Shown here: piece after piece, positions 1 through 7,663 of the stretch
Layout: every line of letters begins with the position of its first letter
Numbering within the stretch: the stretch's first letter is position 1
NCBI GenBank assembly: GCA_002380675.1
Contig: DFWB01000249.1
Coordinates: 1 to 14,661 of the forward strand
Direction of reading: 5' to 3'
Origin: Akkermansiaceae bacterium UBA4145
GTDB lineage: Bacteria; Verrucomicrobiota; Verrucomicrobiia; Verrucomicrobiales; Akkermansiaceae
DNA: 14,661 nucleotides
Translations under genes and position numbers: made by a program
Notes under the pieces: generated by a model
What the model saw: the letters and a program-made list of their open reading frames with translations, nothing else
Databases searched by the model: none
Told to the model about the DNA's origin: nothing

Positions 1-965
1 AGACAACACTGGAGGAAGCCACTGACCTTGCCTGGGATCTGGAGACCATGGAAGAGGAGTCGCTTGGGCTGCAATTCTATTCCGTTGATCACTACGCAGC
101 CAAGTGGACCCTGTCCCGCCTCCCGGGCATGGTGCACGAAATCCAGACCTTCCGAGACATCGTCTCCAACACGGAACGGGTAGTCATTGATCTGTCCGAG
201 AAGAAAGCCATCCCAATGTTTCGCACAGGTTACATGGCAAGCACCGGCCTCTTTAATGATATGATGCCGCACGCGCTTGTCGCTCTCCAGTTTCTCTTCG
301 CCGGCAAGAGCGTTATGGTAGGGAGAGATCGATGCGAGTGCCTCGCGGTAGGATCCGAAGAGAATTTTATGGCCGCGGCAGATCAGATTCAGACTGATAG
401 TGGCGCTACCAGTCTGAATCAGGAAACCTACTTCAGCATCAAGATCGAGCTCAGAGTCTCGGAACCCGACGGAAGCTGCCCCCGCACAGTGACAGTTTAT
501 ATCCGGAGTGCAAAAGCTCTGATGAAAGAGAACAAAAAAGTCCACATTATCCCACGCTGCGACGAAGATGACCTTCCTTTCTTCACAATAGATATCGCCG
601 AGGAAGACTTTCCAGAACCAACGACTGAAGACGGATATTCCGGATCGATTACTGATGGCGACGTTGCCGATGAGGAGCAACGGGGGTATTCGAAGATCCT
701 CTTTGATGCGATCAGCTTCCTGAGAGGAAACAAGTTCGGGGATGATTGTCCTCTCTCACCGCCACTGGAATTTCTCACTCCCAAGCAGTCGGTCGAGGTA
801 ATCAGGAATATGGTAGAAATAAAGAACAGCCTCAAAAGGAACCATGCCCGGGACCACGAAGGTGCTGACCCTTTTCAAAGCCCCCTCTCATATCCAGCGG
901 GAGTCTCTTGGCTCGACGAAAAGAAAGAGTCACCGATCCTTTCCCCTTTGGCTCCCGGCAAATAA
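1..965 (+). CDS. Unrecognised protein, 5' end probably outside window
   Basis: I do not recognise the family. The frame is open from base 3 to the TAA at 963-965. The 15 codons before the first ATG (base 48) read as ordinary protein (TTLEEATDLAWDLET), so the gene probably starts upstream. If it starts at ATG 48 it is 305 residues, but GGAG at 40-43 lies only 3 bases before that ATG, too close for a convincing ribosome site. No signal peptide, membrane segment or cofactor motif is visible in the part present, so a soluble cytoplasmic protein is the simplest guess. The segment after about residue 160 is rich in Asp and Glu (for example RCDEDDLPFF and IAEEDFPEP), and the tail is Pro/Ser-rich and looks disordered. 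The next gene begins 96 bases later on the same strand. Coding status rests on ORF length and protein-like composition only. Confidence 0.6.
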   Translation, partial: TTLEEATDLAWDLETMEEESLGLQFYSVDHYAAKWTLSRLPGMVHEIQTFRDIVSNTERVVIDLSEKKAIPMFRTGYMASTGLFNDMMPHALVALQFLFAGKSVMVGRDRCECLAVGSEENFMAAADQIQTDSGATSLNQETYFSIKIELRVSEPDGSCPRTVTVYIRSAKALMKENKKVHIIPRCDEDDLPFFTIDIAEEDFPEPTTEDGYSGSITDGDVADEEQRGYSKILFDAISFLRGNKFGDDCPLSPPLEFLTPKQSVEVIRNMVEIKNSLKRNHARDHEGADPFQSPLSYPAGVSWLDEKKESPILSPLAPGK

Positions 966-985
966 GCGGGAAACTGGCATCCCGC
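966..985 (+). terminator. Short hairpin directly after the first stop codon
   Basis: GCGGGA (966-971) pairs perfectly with TCCCGC (980-985) around an 8-base loop, starting one base after the TAA. The bases that follow are CCTCTCCCCT, not a T-run, so this is not a classical intrinsic terminator. It could act as a weak terminator or as a 3'-end stabilising hairpin. Confidence 0.3.
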
Positions 986-1051
986 CCTCTCCCCTGATCC
1001 GACTACCTTCCGTCCCGTGCAGGAGCTTGCTCCGGCAAGTGAACCTACCTA

Positions 1052-1061
1052 AGAGGAATTC
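1052..1061 (+). promoter_or_regulatory. Shine-Dalgarno site fixing the start at 1062
   Basis: AGAGGA at 1052-1057, followed by ATTC, places a good anti-16S match 4 to 5 bases before ATG 1062. This supports that start and the signal peptide it yields. A nearly identical leader precedes the gene at 5012. Most other genes here lack an obvious site. Confidence 0.55.
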
Positions 1062-3908
1062 ATGCGGTTAATCTGCACATCCATCACTTTGGCTCTTTCC
1101 AGCCTGATTCTGGCCAACCCTGTCCTCGTTCGAGAGACCGGCCCCCTCACTCCCGAGGAGGAGTTGAAGGGGTTCTCTGTCCCGGACGACTTCAAGATTC
1201 AGCTCTTTGCCTCCGAGCCGATGATCAACAAGCCAATTAATCTGGCGTGGGACAAAAGGGGACGGCTCTGGGTTTCTTCGACGGTGGAATATCCCTATGC
1301 TGCAGAAAAAGACAGGTGGGCAGATGACAAAGGTTCCAAGGTCAGAGACAGCCGCGATGCCATCAAGATTCTTGAGGACATCGATGGAGATGGAAAGGCA
1401 GACACCGTAATTGATTTCGCAGACGGCCTCAACATTCCAACCGGGGTAGTCCCCTGGCACCGGCCCGACCACAAGGATGGCTGTATTGCGTGGAGCATAC
1501 CAAACATATGGTACTTCGCAGATACCACCGGGGACGGAAAAGCAGATCTTCGAGAAGTCCTTTTCGGGCCCATGGGATATGAGCGGGATACTCACGGGAT
1601 GTGTTCCAGCTTTCGGCTTGGCCACGATGGATGGGTCTATGCCACGCACGGCTTCAATAACATTTCCATCGTCACGGCCAGCGACGGATCGAGTGTGGAG
1701 ATGAACTCCGGCAATGTCTTTCGGTTCAAACCGGACGGGTCGCGCATTGAGGTCTGGAGCCGTGGTCAGGTAAACCCCTTCGGCCTCTGCTTCGACAAAC
1801 GGGGAAACCTTTACAGCGCCGACTGCCACAGTGCCCCGATCTACCAGCTGATTCGAGGGGCATACTACCCGAGTTTCGGGAAACCGCATGACGGGATGGG
1901 TTTTGGGCCCACAATGATTCAACATACTCACGGATCCACAGGAATCTGCGGTATTGTCCTTGTAGACCGCAACCAATGGGGGCGCAGGTGGAACTACCGG
2001 ATGCTCATCGGCAACCCGGTGAACTCAGTGATCAACCACGATGGGATCAAATATGCCGGCACTACCCCTGTGGCGGTGGAGCAGCCTGACTTCATGACCA
2101 GTAAGGATCCGTGGTTTCGACCTGTGGACCTGTGCCTTGGTGGAGACGGGGCACTGTATGTCGCCGACTTTTACAACAAGATCATAGGGCACTATGAAGT
2201 CCCCCTCGACCACTCTGGTCGCGATCGAAAACGAGGGCGAATATGGCGGATAACGCCTAAGGCAGGCCCCTTGGCGCCCGGACCCATGAGTCTCCAGGAG
2301 TCCGGCGACAATCCAGTCGAGGAACTTCAGTCGCGCTCTCCCCATATCCGGCGCGCCGCCGCAGCCGAGCTCCAGCAGAACCCCCGTGCTGAATCTCTCA
2401 TCCCGCTCCTCGAGCTCTATTACCGGGAAAGGTCCGATGATACCCACCTGCGACATGTGATCCGGTTGGCCATTCGGTCACAGCTTGGCTCTCCCGGGGC
2501 TCTCGACGGGGAAACTGTCTCCAGACTTCTACCCACCGATATCGCTCTCGCAAGCCCGACTCCCAGCTCCTCTGCTTTCCTCCTGAAGCGACTACAACAA
2601 AGCCCTCGTTTGCGCGATACGCTTGAGATCCTCAGCCACCTTGCCCGCCATGGGGAAAGAGAAGTGCTGGAAGGAGCTCTCGCATGGATGAAGCACCAGC
2701 AGGATCGCCCCTCAAGCGTCCGAGCCGGGCAATTCAACGCTTTCATGAGAGGCAGGCAGGAGCGTGGTGAGCTAACGCTCGATCCTTCTCTGATCAAAAT
2801 GGGACAGGATATTGCCCGTAGTCTACTTGACGAGCGGCATGAGCGTTCGTGGTCTCTGAGCTCGCACCCTGCCCATCCAAAAAGCGCTTCCCCATGGACT
2901 CTGCAACAAAGAGAATGTGAGGACGGACAAACTGTATCCGTCATTTCCAGCCTAGCGCTTGGCAGACCCGGGGCCGAGTCCCGAACAGGCATTCTCCGCA
3001 GCAGCCCCTTCATCGCCCCTGATACAATCTCGTTCTGGATTTGTGGGCATCGAGGGCATCCCGATCAGCCTCCCCACGAGAACAATTTTGTCCGCCTGAT
3101 AGACTCCAAAACCGGGAAGGAGCTGCATCGCGCCTATCCCCCAAGGAACGACCGGGCCGTCAGAGTCGAATGGGAGCTCTCCTCCATGAAGGACCTCCAG
3201 GTAGAGTTAGAGGTCATAGACGGGGACAACGGGCCATCCTTTGCTTGGCTGGCAATAACGCGCCTCGACCCGCCAGCGGCCCAGGTGGAATCGTTTACTC
3301 CTTCCGCTGCCCATGGAGGGCTACTTGAGAGCCTCGCCCGGGTTCTTCTGGTTAGCGCTCCTGCCGATCTCCGTGACCAGCTGAAAGCGTTTCTTCCATC
3401 CTTACCAGCCACCGCACCCACCCCGCCAACCAACAAGGAGCGCAGTCGAATTGAGAAGGTCATCAAGAAACGCGTTGAATCCTTTGAACTGGCGCAGCCC
3501 CGAATAGAAAATGGAAAAGCCATTTTCAAAACCCACTGTGCCTCATGCCATCAAGTCGCTGGCGAGGGAGCGCTGCTCGGGCCCCAGCTCGACGGCATCG
3601 GGGCTCGAGGAGCCGCCCGATTGACTGAGGACATCCTCGATCCAAATCGCAATGTCGATGCACACTTTTTCCTGACGACCTTGACGCTGAAGAATGGAAC
3701 CAGTACCGCTGGGTTTGTCCGGGGAGAATCAGGGGAGGTCCTTCTTCTGGTTGATGCCACGGGCAAGGAATACCGAATCGAAAAAAGCTCGATCACCGCC
3801 AGTGATACCCTTGACCGCTCCCTGATGCCCTCCTCGTTTGAGCATCTTCTTAAGGAAGACGAATTCCATGATCTTCTCGGCTGGCTTCTTTCTGAGAGGA
3901 AGCAATAA
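1062..3908 (+). CDS. PVC-type membrane-bound dehydrogenase / haem-binding cytochrome c protein
   Basis: This is an exported 948-residue redox protein of the kind abundant in Verrucomicrobiota and Planctomycetota. In order it has a signal peptide (about 1-19, ending ILANP), then a beta-propeller of the PVC N-terminal dehydrogenase family (about 38-400). The propeller carries hallmark strings LFASEPMINKP, DKRGRLWV and two Asp-rich DxDGDGKAD-like loops (106-114 and 154-162) that probably bind calcium. A helical, HEAT-like stretch follows (about 415-600), then a beta-rich module (about 640-755, with ISFWICGHRGHP and SFAWLAITR) that resembles a carbohydrate- or lectin-like sandwich. The C-terminal haem domain has CASCH at 826-830 and a SLMP motif near residue 918 that probably gives the axial Met. 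One haem is predicted. The substrate is unknown; relatives are usually discussed as sugar or alcohol dehydrogenases, but that is not shown here. The metallopeptidase gene follows 82 bases downstream. Confidence 0.9.
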   Translation: MRLICTSITLALSSLILANPVLVRETGPLTPEEELKGFSVPDDFKIQLFASEPMINKPINLAWDKRGRLWVSSTVEYPYAAEKDRWADDKGSKVRDSRDAIKILEDIDGDGKADTVIDFADGLNIPTGVVPWHRPDHKDGCIAWSIPNIWYFADTTGDGKADLREVLFGPMGYERDTHGMCSSFRLGHDGWVYATHGFNNISIVTASDGSSVEMNSGNVFRFKPDGSRIEVWSRGQVNPFGLCFDKRGNLYSADCHSAPIYQLIRGAYYPSFGKPHDGMGFGPTMIQHTHGSTGICGIVLVDRNQWGRRWNYRMLIGNPVNSVINHDGIKYAGTTPVAVEQPDFMTSKDPWFRPVDLCLGGDGALYVADFYNKIIGHYEVPLDHSGRDRKRGRIWRITPKAGPLAPGPMSLQESGDNPVEELQSRSPHIRRAAAAELQQNPRAESLIPLLELYYRERSDDTHLRHVIRLAIRSQLGSPGALDGETVSRLLPTDIALASPTPSSSAFLLKRLQQSPRLRDTLEILSHLARHGEREVLEGALAWMKHQQDRPSSVRAGQFNAFMRGRQERGELTLDPSLIKMGQDIARSLLDERHERSWSLSSHPAHPKSASPWTLQQRECEDGQTVSVISSLALGRPGAESRTGILRSSPFIAPDTISFWICGHRGHPDQPPHENNFVRLIDSKTGKELHRAYPPRNDRAVRVEWELSSMKDLQVELEVIDGDNGPSFAWLAITRLDPPAAQVESFTPSAAHGGLLESLARVLLVSAPADLRDQLKAFLPSLPATAPTPPTNKERSRIEKVIKKRVESFELAQPRIENGKAIFKTHCASCHQVAGEGALLGPQLDGIGARGAARLTEDILDPNRNVDAHFFLTTLTLKNGTSTAGFVRGESGEVLLLVDATGKEYRIEKSSITASDTLDRSLMPSSFEHLLKEDEFHDLLGWLLSERKQ

Positions 3909-3990
3909 TCCAAGCAATCTGTCCACAACTCTCACCGGGCTTGGACCTACATTTGCAGCCCTTCAGGGAGGGCAGATCCCCAGAGCCGCG

Positions 3991-4926
3991 ATGAAACGCG
4001 CTTCCCAGATTATCATATCAATTCTTGCATTTGGGCACGGTGCGAATTGCGCTGTCGCACAGGCAGACACATGGGGAAAAACCATGACCAGAGCAGCAGA
4101 ATTTTATGCTGCCAGCGACGTCCCCGCAAGTCAGGTAGAGCTGACAAAGCAGTGGCATCAAGTCGCTTCCAAAGCTTGGGGAAACTTCGGCCCTCTAGAG
4201 TTCTGGATTGTTGGCAGAAGTGAAAAAGCCGCCCGCGAGCTCGACAGAAAATATTGCGCTGTGCGAAAGCAGAAAGATCCGGGCACCATCCTCCATCACT
4301 GCCTCAACAGGAGCCATAACTTCACAGACTATGCGCGGGACGGTAGCGCAGGGCTGAACACACGCAGAAATGAACAAGATAAGTGGTCCGGATTTATCAT
4401 TACCATGTCCGGAAAAAATCCCGGACCAAAAGAGGAAGACTATAAGCCTGTCGTACTGCACGAATACTTTCACGTCTACCAACACGCGCACATCCGCAGC
4501 AGGAAGGAGCAGACAAGAAAGAGCCTCAACCAGACGAATCCGTGGTGGAGTGAAGGAGGCGCTGAATACATGGCTCAGTTACTCTACTCGAGGCAGAAGG
4601 GTGTGCGGGTCAACTACCTGAAAGAGGTCATGCAGCGCAAGCTGCACTCATCGGGCAGCCTGCGGGAAGGAGAAACCATAAGAGATATTCCATATGGACG
4701 AAGAGCGCGGATTGCTTACGATCTCGGCGCATGGTTCATTGCCTTCCTTATCAGTAAATCGAGTGAGGAAGCCTACCGGGTCAACTTTTTCAAAGCTCTT
4801 GAGACAAGGGGTTTCGAAGGAGCCTTCCTCGATAGTTTTGGCCGATCTTCGAACGCCCTGCTTGAAGAGTTTCATAATCATTTCCTCTCCCTGAGCCGGC
4901 GCTCCCAGCTGAAGATTATTCCCTGA
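3991..4926 (+). CDS. Exported gluzincin-like zinc metallopeptidase
   Basis: This 311-residue protein carries HEYFH at 157-161, the HEXXH zinc and catalytic motif. After it comes WWSEGGAEYMA, in which Glu188 fits the third zinc ligand of MA-clan (gluzincin) peptidases of the 'W-x-E-G-x-A' type. The C-terminal part (YDLGAWFIAFL, then FLDSFGRSSNALLEEF) matches the helical tail usual in that class. I chose ATG 3991 because it gives a signal peptide (MKRASQIIISILAF, cleavage likely at AQA/D after residue 25). The frame is open further back to ATG 3838, but that would lie inside the preceding gene. No close Shine-Dalgarno is present: AGGGAGG at 3965-3971 is 19 bases away. The substrate cannot be read from the sequence. 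It probably acts in the periplasm or is secreted, and may share a transcript with the upstream cytochrome gene. Confidence 0.75.
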   Translation: MKRASQIIISILAFGHGANCAVAQADTWGKTMTRAAEFYAASDVPASQVELTKQWHQVASKAWGNFGPLEFWIVGRSEKAARELDRKYCAVRKQKDPGTILHHCLNRSHNFTDYARDGSAGLNTRRNEQDKWSGFIITMSGKNPGPKEEDYKPVVLHEYFHVYQHAHIRSRKEQTRKSLNQTNPWWSEGGAEYMAQLLYSRQKGVRVNYLKEVMQRKLHSSGSLREGETIRDIPYGRRARIAYDLGAWFIAFLISKSSEEAYRVNFFKALETRGFEGAFLDSFGRSSNALLEEFHNHFLSLSRRSQLKIIP

Positions 4927-4938
4927 CCCATCTCATTT

Positions 4939-4973
4939 CCGGGAAAGGCTCAAATACCTCTCCCGGCTTTTCC
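4939..4973 (+). terminator. Probable intrinsic terminator after the metallopeptidase gene
   Basis: CCGGGA (4939-4944) pairs with TCCCGG (4961-4966). After an A/C mismatch, AGG (4946-4948) pairs with CCT (4957-4959) around the 8-base loop CTCAAATA. CTTTTCC follows. A GC-rich stem of nine pairs with a short T-run 12 bases after the stop codon fits a modest rho-independent terminator. It would separate the cytochrome/metallopeptidase genes from the amidohydrolase genes. Confidence 0.5.
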
Positions 4974-5001
4974 AGGTGGCGAAGTGCTTTCTCCTGCTGT
5001 A

Positions 5002-5011
5002 AGAGGATTTC
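5002..5011 (+). promoter_or_regulatory. Shine-Dalgarno site fixing the start at 5012
   Basis: AGAGGA at 5002-5007, followed by TTTC, sits 4 bases before ATG 5012. The 14 bases AAGAGGATTTCATG differ by one base from the leader of the cytochrome gene (AAGAGGAATTCATG, 1051-1064). It supports the chosen start, which gives a clean signal peptide. Confidence 0.55.
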
Positions 5012-6322
5012 ATGTTTGCCTCTCTGCGTTACCTGACTCCTCTTGCGATACTCGCGGTCATCGCGGTAGCATCGCTGGGCGGGGATGAGAACTCCTCACC
5101 GATCAGGGCCTACGTGGGGGCTCATATCATTCCCGTTACTGCTCCGGAAATTCCTGATGGCGTTCTCCTCATAGAGGGAGAAAACATTGCCGCCGTAGGA
5201 AAACGAGGTGAAGTTACAATTCCAAAGGGAGCCAAGGTCATCGACCTGAAGGGCAAATTCGTCTTCCCGGGCCTGGTCTGCACGCATTCGCATGTCGGAA
5301 AAGTCCAGGGTGGCGACGGATCCTCTCCCATCCAGCCTGGGGTCAGAGTTCTGGACTCTATCGATGTTCTGGATAGCACCCTTGAGAAAGCCCGGGCCGG
5401 CGGAATCACGATGGCCAACCTCATGTCGGGCTCTGGACACCTTCTCTCCGGCCAGACTGCATACCTCAAACTCCGCGATGGGGTCACTGTCGAAGAACTG
5501 GCACTCCGTAACGACGATGGCTCAATGGCCGGAGGCATCAAGATGGCCAATGGCACCAATTCAATCAAAGGGTCTGGCGGTTCGCCCGGCACTCGTGGCA
5601 AATCAGCGGCATTAGTCCGCGAGCAGTTTATCAAGGCCCAGCAATATCGGGACAAGCTTGCCGCAGGTGGAGATGATCCCCCAGAGCGCGATCTCGCCAT
5701 GGAGGCTCTCGTCGACGTGCTTGAGGGGAGAAAGGTCGTGCACCACCACACTCATCGACACGATGACATCATCACCGTGCTACGCCTGAAAAAGGAATTT
5801 GGATTCAAGGTCGTCCTGCACCATGTCTCCGAAGCGTGGAAAGTAGCCGACGAAATTGCAGAATCCGGAGTGTCCTGCTCGATCATCTATCTCGACTCCC
5901 CCGGAGGAAAACTGGAGGCCAGAGATCTTGAATGGAAAAATGGGGCCGAGCTGGAAAAACGTGGAGTTCTGACAGCATTCCATACGGATGACCCGATTAA
6001 CGATTCCCGGTGGTTTCTTCGCAGTGCAGGCCTCGCAGTCCGTTCTGGGATGTCCCGGCAGAAGGCCCTCGAAGCAGTGACAATTGCTGGCGCAAAAATG
6101 ATGGATCAGGCGGAGCATACCGGATCTCTTACAGTTGGTAAAAAAGCGGATTTTGTGATCCTGAACGGAGACCCCCTCTCGGTCTATACGCGGGTTCTGG
6201 AGACTCACGTGGAAGGGAACAAAGTTTTTGACCTCGACGACCCCGGGGACCGGCTCTGGGCTGAGGGAGGTTTCGGCGCCGGGCACCGTAGACTGGCGAG
6301 TGGCTGCTGCTTCTACAAATAA
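5012..6322 (+). CDS. Exported metal-dependent amidohydrolase (imidazolonepropionase-related), active-site residues intact
   Basis: This 436-residue protein has an N-terminal signal segment (about 1-24, FASLRYLTPLAILAVIAVAS). The small beta-domain follows (VLLIEGENIAAVGKRGEV), then PGLVCTHSHVGK with the metal-binding HxH at 92-94. Further candidate ligands are a His cluster at 244-250 (HHHTHRH), His270/His271 (VVLHHVSEA) and Asp326 in FHTDDP (323-328). The C-terminal return to the beta-sandwich reads GSLTVGKKADFVILNGDP. This order is that of the amidohydrolase superfamily, in the subgroup loosely annotated 'imidazolonepropionase and related'. The string SPGTRGKS near residue 195 recurs in the next gene. 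It is expected to hydrolyse an amide, cyclic amide or peptide-like bond outside the cytoplasm; the substrate is not readable. It lies 12 bases upstream of its paralogue and is surely co-transcribed with it. Confidence 0.88.
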   Translation: MFASLRYLTPLAILAVIAVASLGGDENSSPIRAYVGAHIIPVTAPEIPDGVLLIEGENIAAVGKRGEVTIPKGAKVIDLKGKFVFPGLVCTHSHVGKVQGGDGSSPIQPGVRVLDSIDVLDSTLEKARAGGITMANLMSGSGHLLSGQTAYLKLRDGVTVEELALRNDDGSMAGGIKMANGTNSIKGSGGSPGTRGKSAALVREQFIKAQQYRDKLAAGGDDPPERDLAMEALVDVLEGRKVVHHHTHRHDDIITVLRLKKEFGFKVVLHHVSEAWKVADEIAESGVSCSIIYLDSPGGKLEARDLEWKNGAELEKRGVLTAFHTDDPINDSRWFLRSAGLAVRSGMSRQKALEAVTIAGAKMMDQAEHTGSLTVGKKADFVILNGDPLSVYTRVLETHVEGNKVFDLDDPGDRLWAEGGFGAGHRRLASGCCFYK

Positions 6323-6334
6323 CTGAATATCCTT

Positions 6335-7567
6335 ATGAAGATTTACCTTCTTGTTGCCAGCTTACTGTTCCATTGCATCCTTACCGCAAGCGGTCAGGTC
6401 GCAGTTCAGGCAGATATACTTTATACGATGACTGGCGACTTGAAGCCGCTCCGTCATGGCGTGGTTCTCTGCTCAAAAGATGGGAAGATCGAGAGAGTTG
6501 GCCCGCTGGGCGAAGTAGCCATCCCTGAAGGATATCGCCTTCTTAAAGCACCGGTGGCAACCCCTGGTTTTATTGATGCCCATACAACCGTGGGACTATC
6601 GGGAATCCTGAATCTTGATCGTCACGATCAGGAACAGCTGGAGACCTCCGCTCCGATCCAGCCCGAACTTAGAGCCGTCGATGCATACAATGGAAGAGAC
6701 CCTCTCGTGCAATGGATCCAGGAACTGGGAATCACCACTATCCACACTGGACATGCCCCTGGCGCACTGGTGGCGGGTCAGACCATGATCCTGAAGACAA
6801 ACGTTCCTGCCATCACCGATCCAGAGAAGAACACCCTTCGCCCTTTCGCGATGGTAGCAAGCACCCTTGGCTCAAGCGGCTTTGGACGAGGAGGAAAATC
6901 TCCGGGAACCCGCGCCAAGTCTCTCGCCATGCTGCGGGAGCATCTCCTCAAGGCCCAACGCCACCTCAAGAAAAGAACCGAGGCAAAGGAGGATGAGAAA
7001 CCAGATACCAACCTGAGACTGGATGCGATGGCGGCGGTTCTCGAAGGAAGCGTTCCCTTGCTGGTGACCGCCAGGCGCCATCAGGATATCGCTGCCGCCC
7101 TTCGTCTTCAGAGGGAGTTCAATTTCCCACTGATTCTCGATGGAGCCTCGGAGGCTTACCTCCTGCTGGAGGAAATCAAGAAGGCCAAGGTCCCCATCAT
7201 CATCCACCCCACCATGGCTCGACCCTATGGAGAGAATGAGAACGTCACTTTTACTCTAGCGGCAAAGTTACATGCTGCTGGGATCCCCTTTGCCTTTCAG
7301 TCAGGCTACGAGCCCTATGTTCCGAAAACGCGAGTGGTGCATTTTGAAGCCGCACTCTCCGTTGCTTACGGGCTCCCCCATGAAGTCGCGCTGGCAGGAT
7401 GCACTTCAGCAGCCGCAAAAATTCTCGGAGTGGAAGACCGCATAGGCTCTCTCAAACCAGGTCTAGAAGCAGATCTGGCCCTGTTCGATGGAGACCCTCT
7501 CGAAACCGTAACTCACTGTACGGGTGTCATTATTGGAGGCAGACTCGTCTCCAAGAGAATCAAGTAA
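6335..7567 (+). CDS. Exported amidohydrolase-fold paralogue lacking most metal ligands
   Basis: This 410-residue protein has a signal peptide (MKIYLLVASLLFHCILTASG) and then the same domain order as the preceding gene: a beta-domain (VVLCSKDGKIERVG), a barrel and a return strand (GSLKPGLEADLALFDGDP). Family strings are shared with the neighbour, including SPGTRAKS against SPGTRGKS and VLEGSVPLLVTARRHQDI against VLEGRKVVHHHTHRHDDI. However, the metal-binding positions differ. HxH has become His83-Thr-Thr, most of the His cluster is gone with only His249 kept, the next His pair is Leu-Asp-Gly (Asp269), and the Asp of FHTDDP is Gly324 in FQSGYEP. It is therefore likely to be inactive as a standard metal hydrolase, or to work differently. 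It may partner the upstream enzyme. It is intact, with no frameshift, and has no clear Shine-Dalgarno, so translation may be coupled to the upstream gene. Confidence 0.85.
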   Translation: MKIYLLVASLLFHCILTASGQVAVQADILYTMTGDLKPLRHGVVLCSKDGKIERVGPLGEVAIPEGYRLLKAPVATPGFIDAHTTVGLSGILNLDRHDQEQLETSAPIQPELRAVDAYNGRDPLVQWIQELGITTIHTGHAPGALVAGQTMILKTNVPAITDPEKNTLRPFAMVASTLGSSGFGRGGKSPGTRAKSLAMLREHLLKAQRHLKKRTEAKEDEKPDTNLRLDAMAAVLEGSVPLLVTARRHQDIAAALRLQREFNFPLILDGASEAYLLLEEIKKAKVPIIIHPTMARPYGENENVTFTLAAKLHAAGIPFAFQSGYEPYVPKTRVVHFEAALSVAYGLPHEVALAGCTSAAAKILGVEDRIGSLKPGLEADLALFDGDPLETVTHCTGVIIGGRLVSKRIK

Positions 7568-7663
7568 CACCCACGCGGCCGCTTCTATTCGACAACAAAG
7601 ATCTCTTCCGCCGGGCGATCTCTCTCTTTCACTAGAGACTCGTTTGGTGTATCCGCGTCTCGC

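Noticed and set aside
844..1071. Small plus-strand open frame of 75 codons overlapping the first stop codon
   Set aside because: Composition is basic and Pro/Ser-rich with no ribosome site; it reads the end of the first gene and its untranslated tail in another frame.
1068..1976. Long minus-strand open frame (302 codons) inside the cytochrome gene
   Set aside because: It lies wholly within a well-supported gene and its translation has no family features; it is a by-product of codon bias on the other strand.
3910..3944. Inverted repeat CCAAGC / GCTTGG between the cytochrome and metallopeptidase genes
   Set aside because: Only six pairs around a 23-base loop and no T-run follow; too weak to call a terminator.
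3838..3990. Earlier ATG for the metallopeptidase, giving 362 residues
   Set aside because: It would overlap the cytochrome gene by about 70 bases and hide the signal peptide that starts at 3991.
5741..5763. His-rich run CACCACCAC... in the first amidohydrolase as a possible repeat or tag
   Set aside because: It falls at the position of the family metal-binding histidines and is explained by the enzyme.
7568..7663. Inverted repeats (AGATC/GATCT and GAGAC/GTCTC) before the M28 gene
   Set aside because: Five-base arms with loops over 12 bases are expected by chance; no T-run and no clear promoter were seen.
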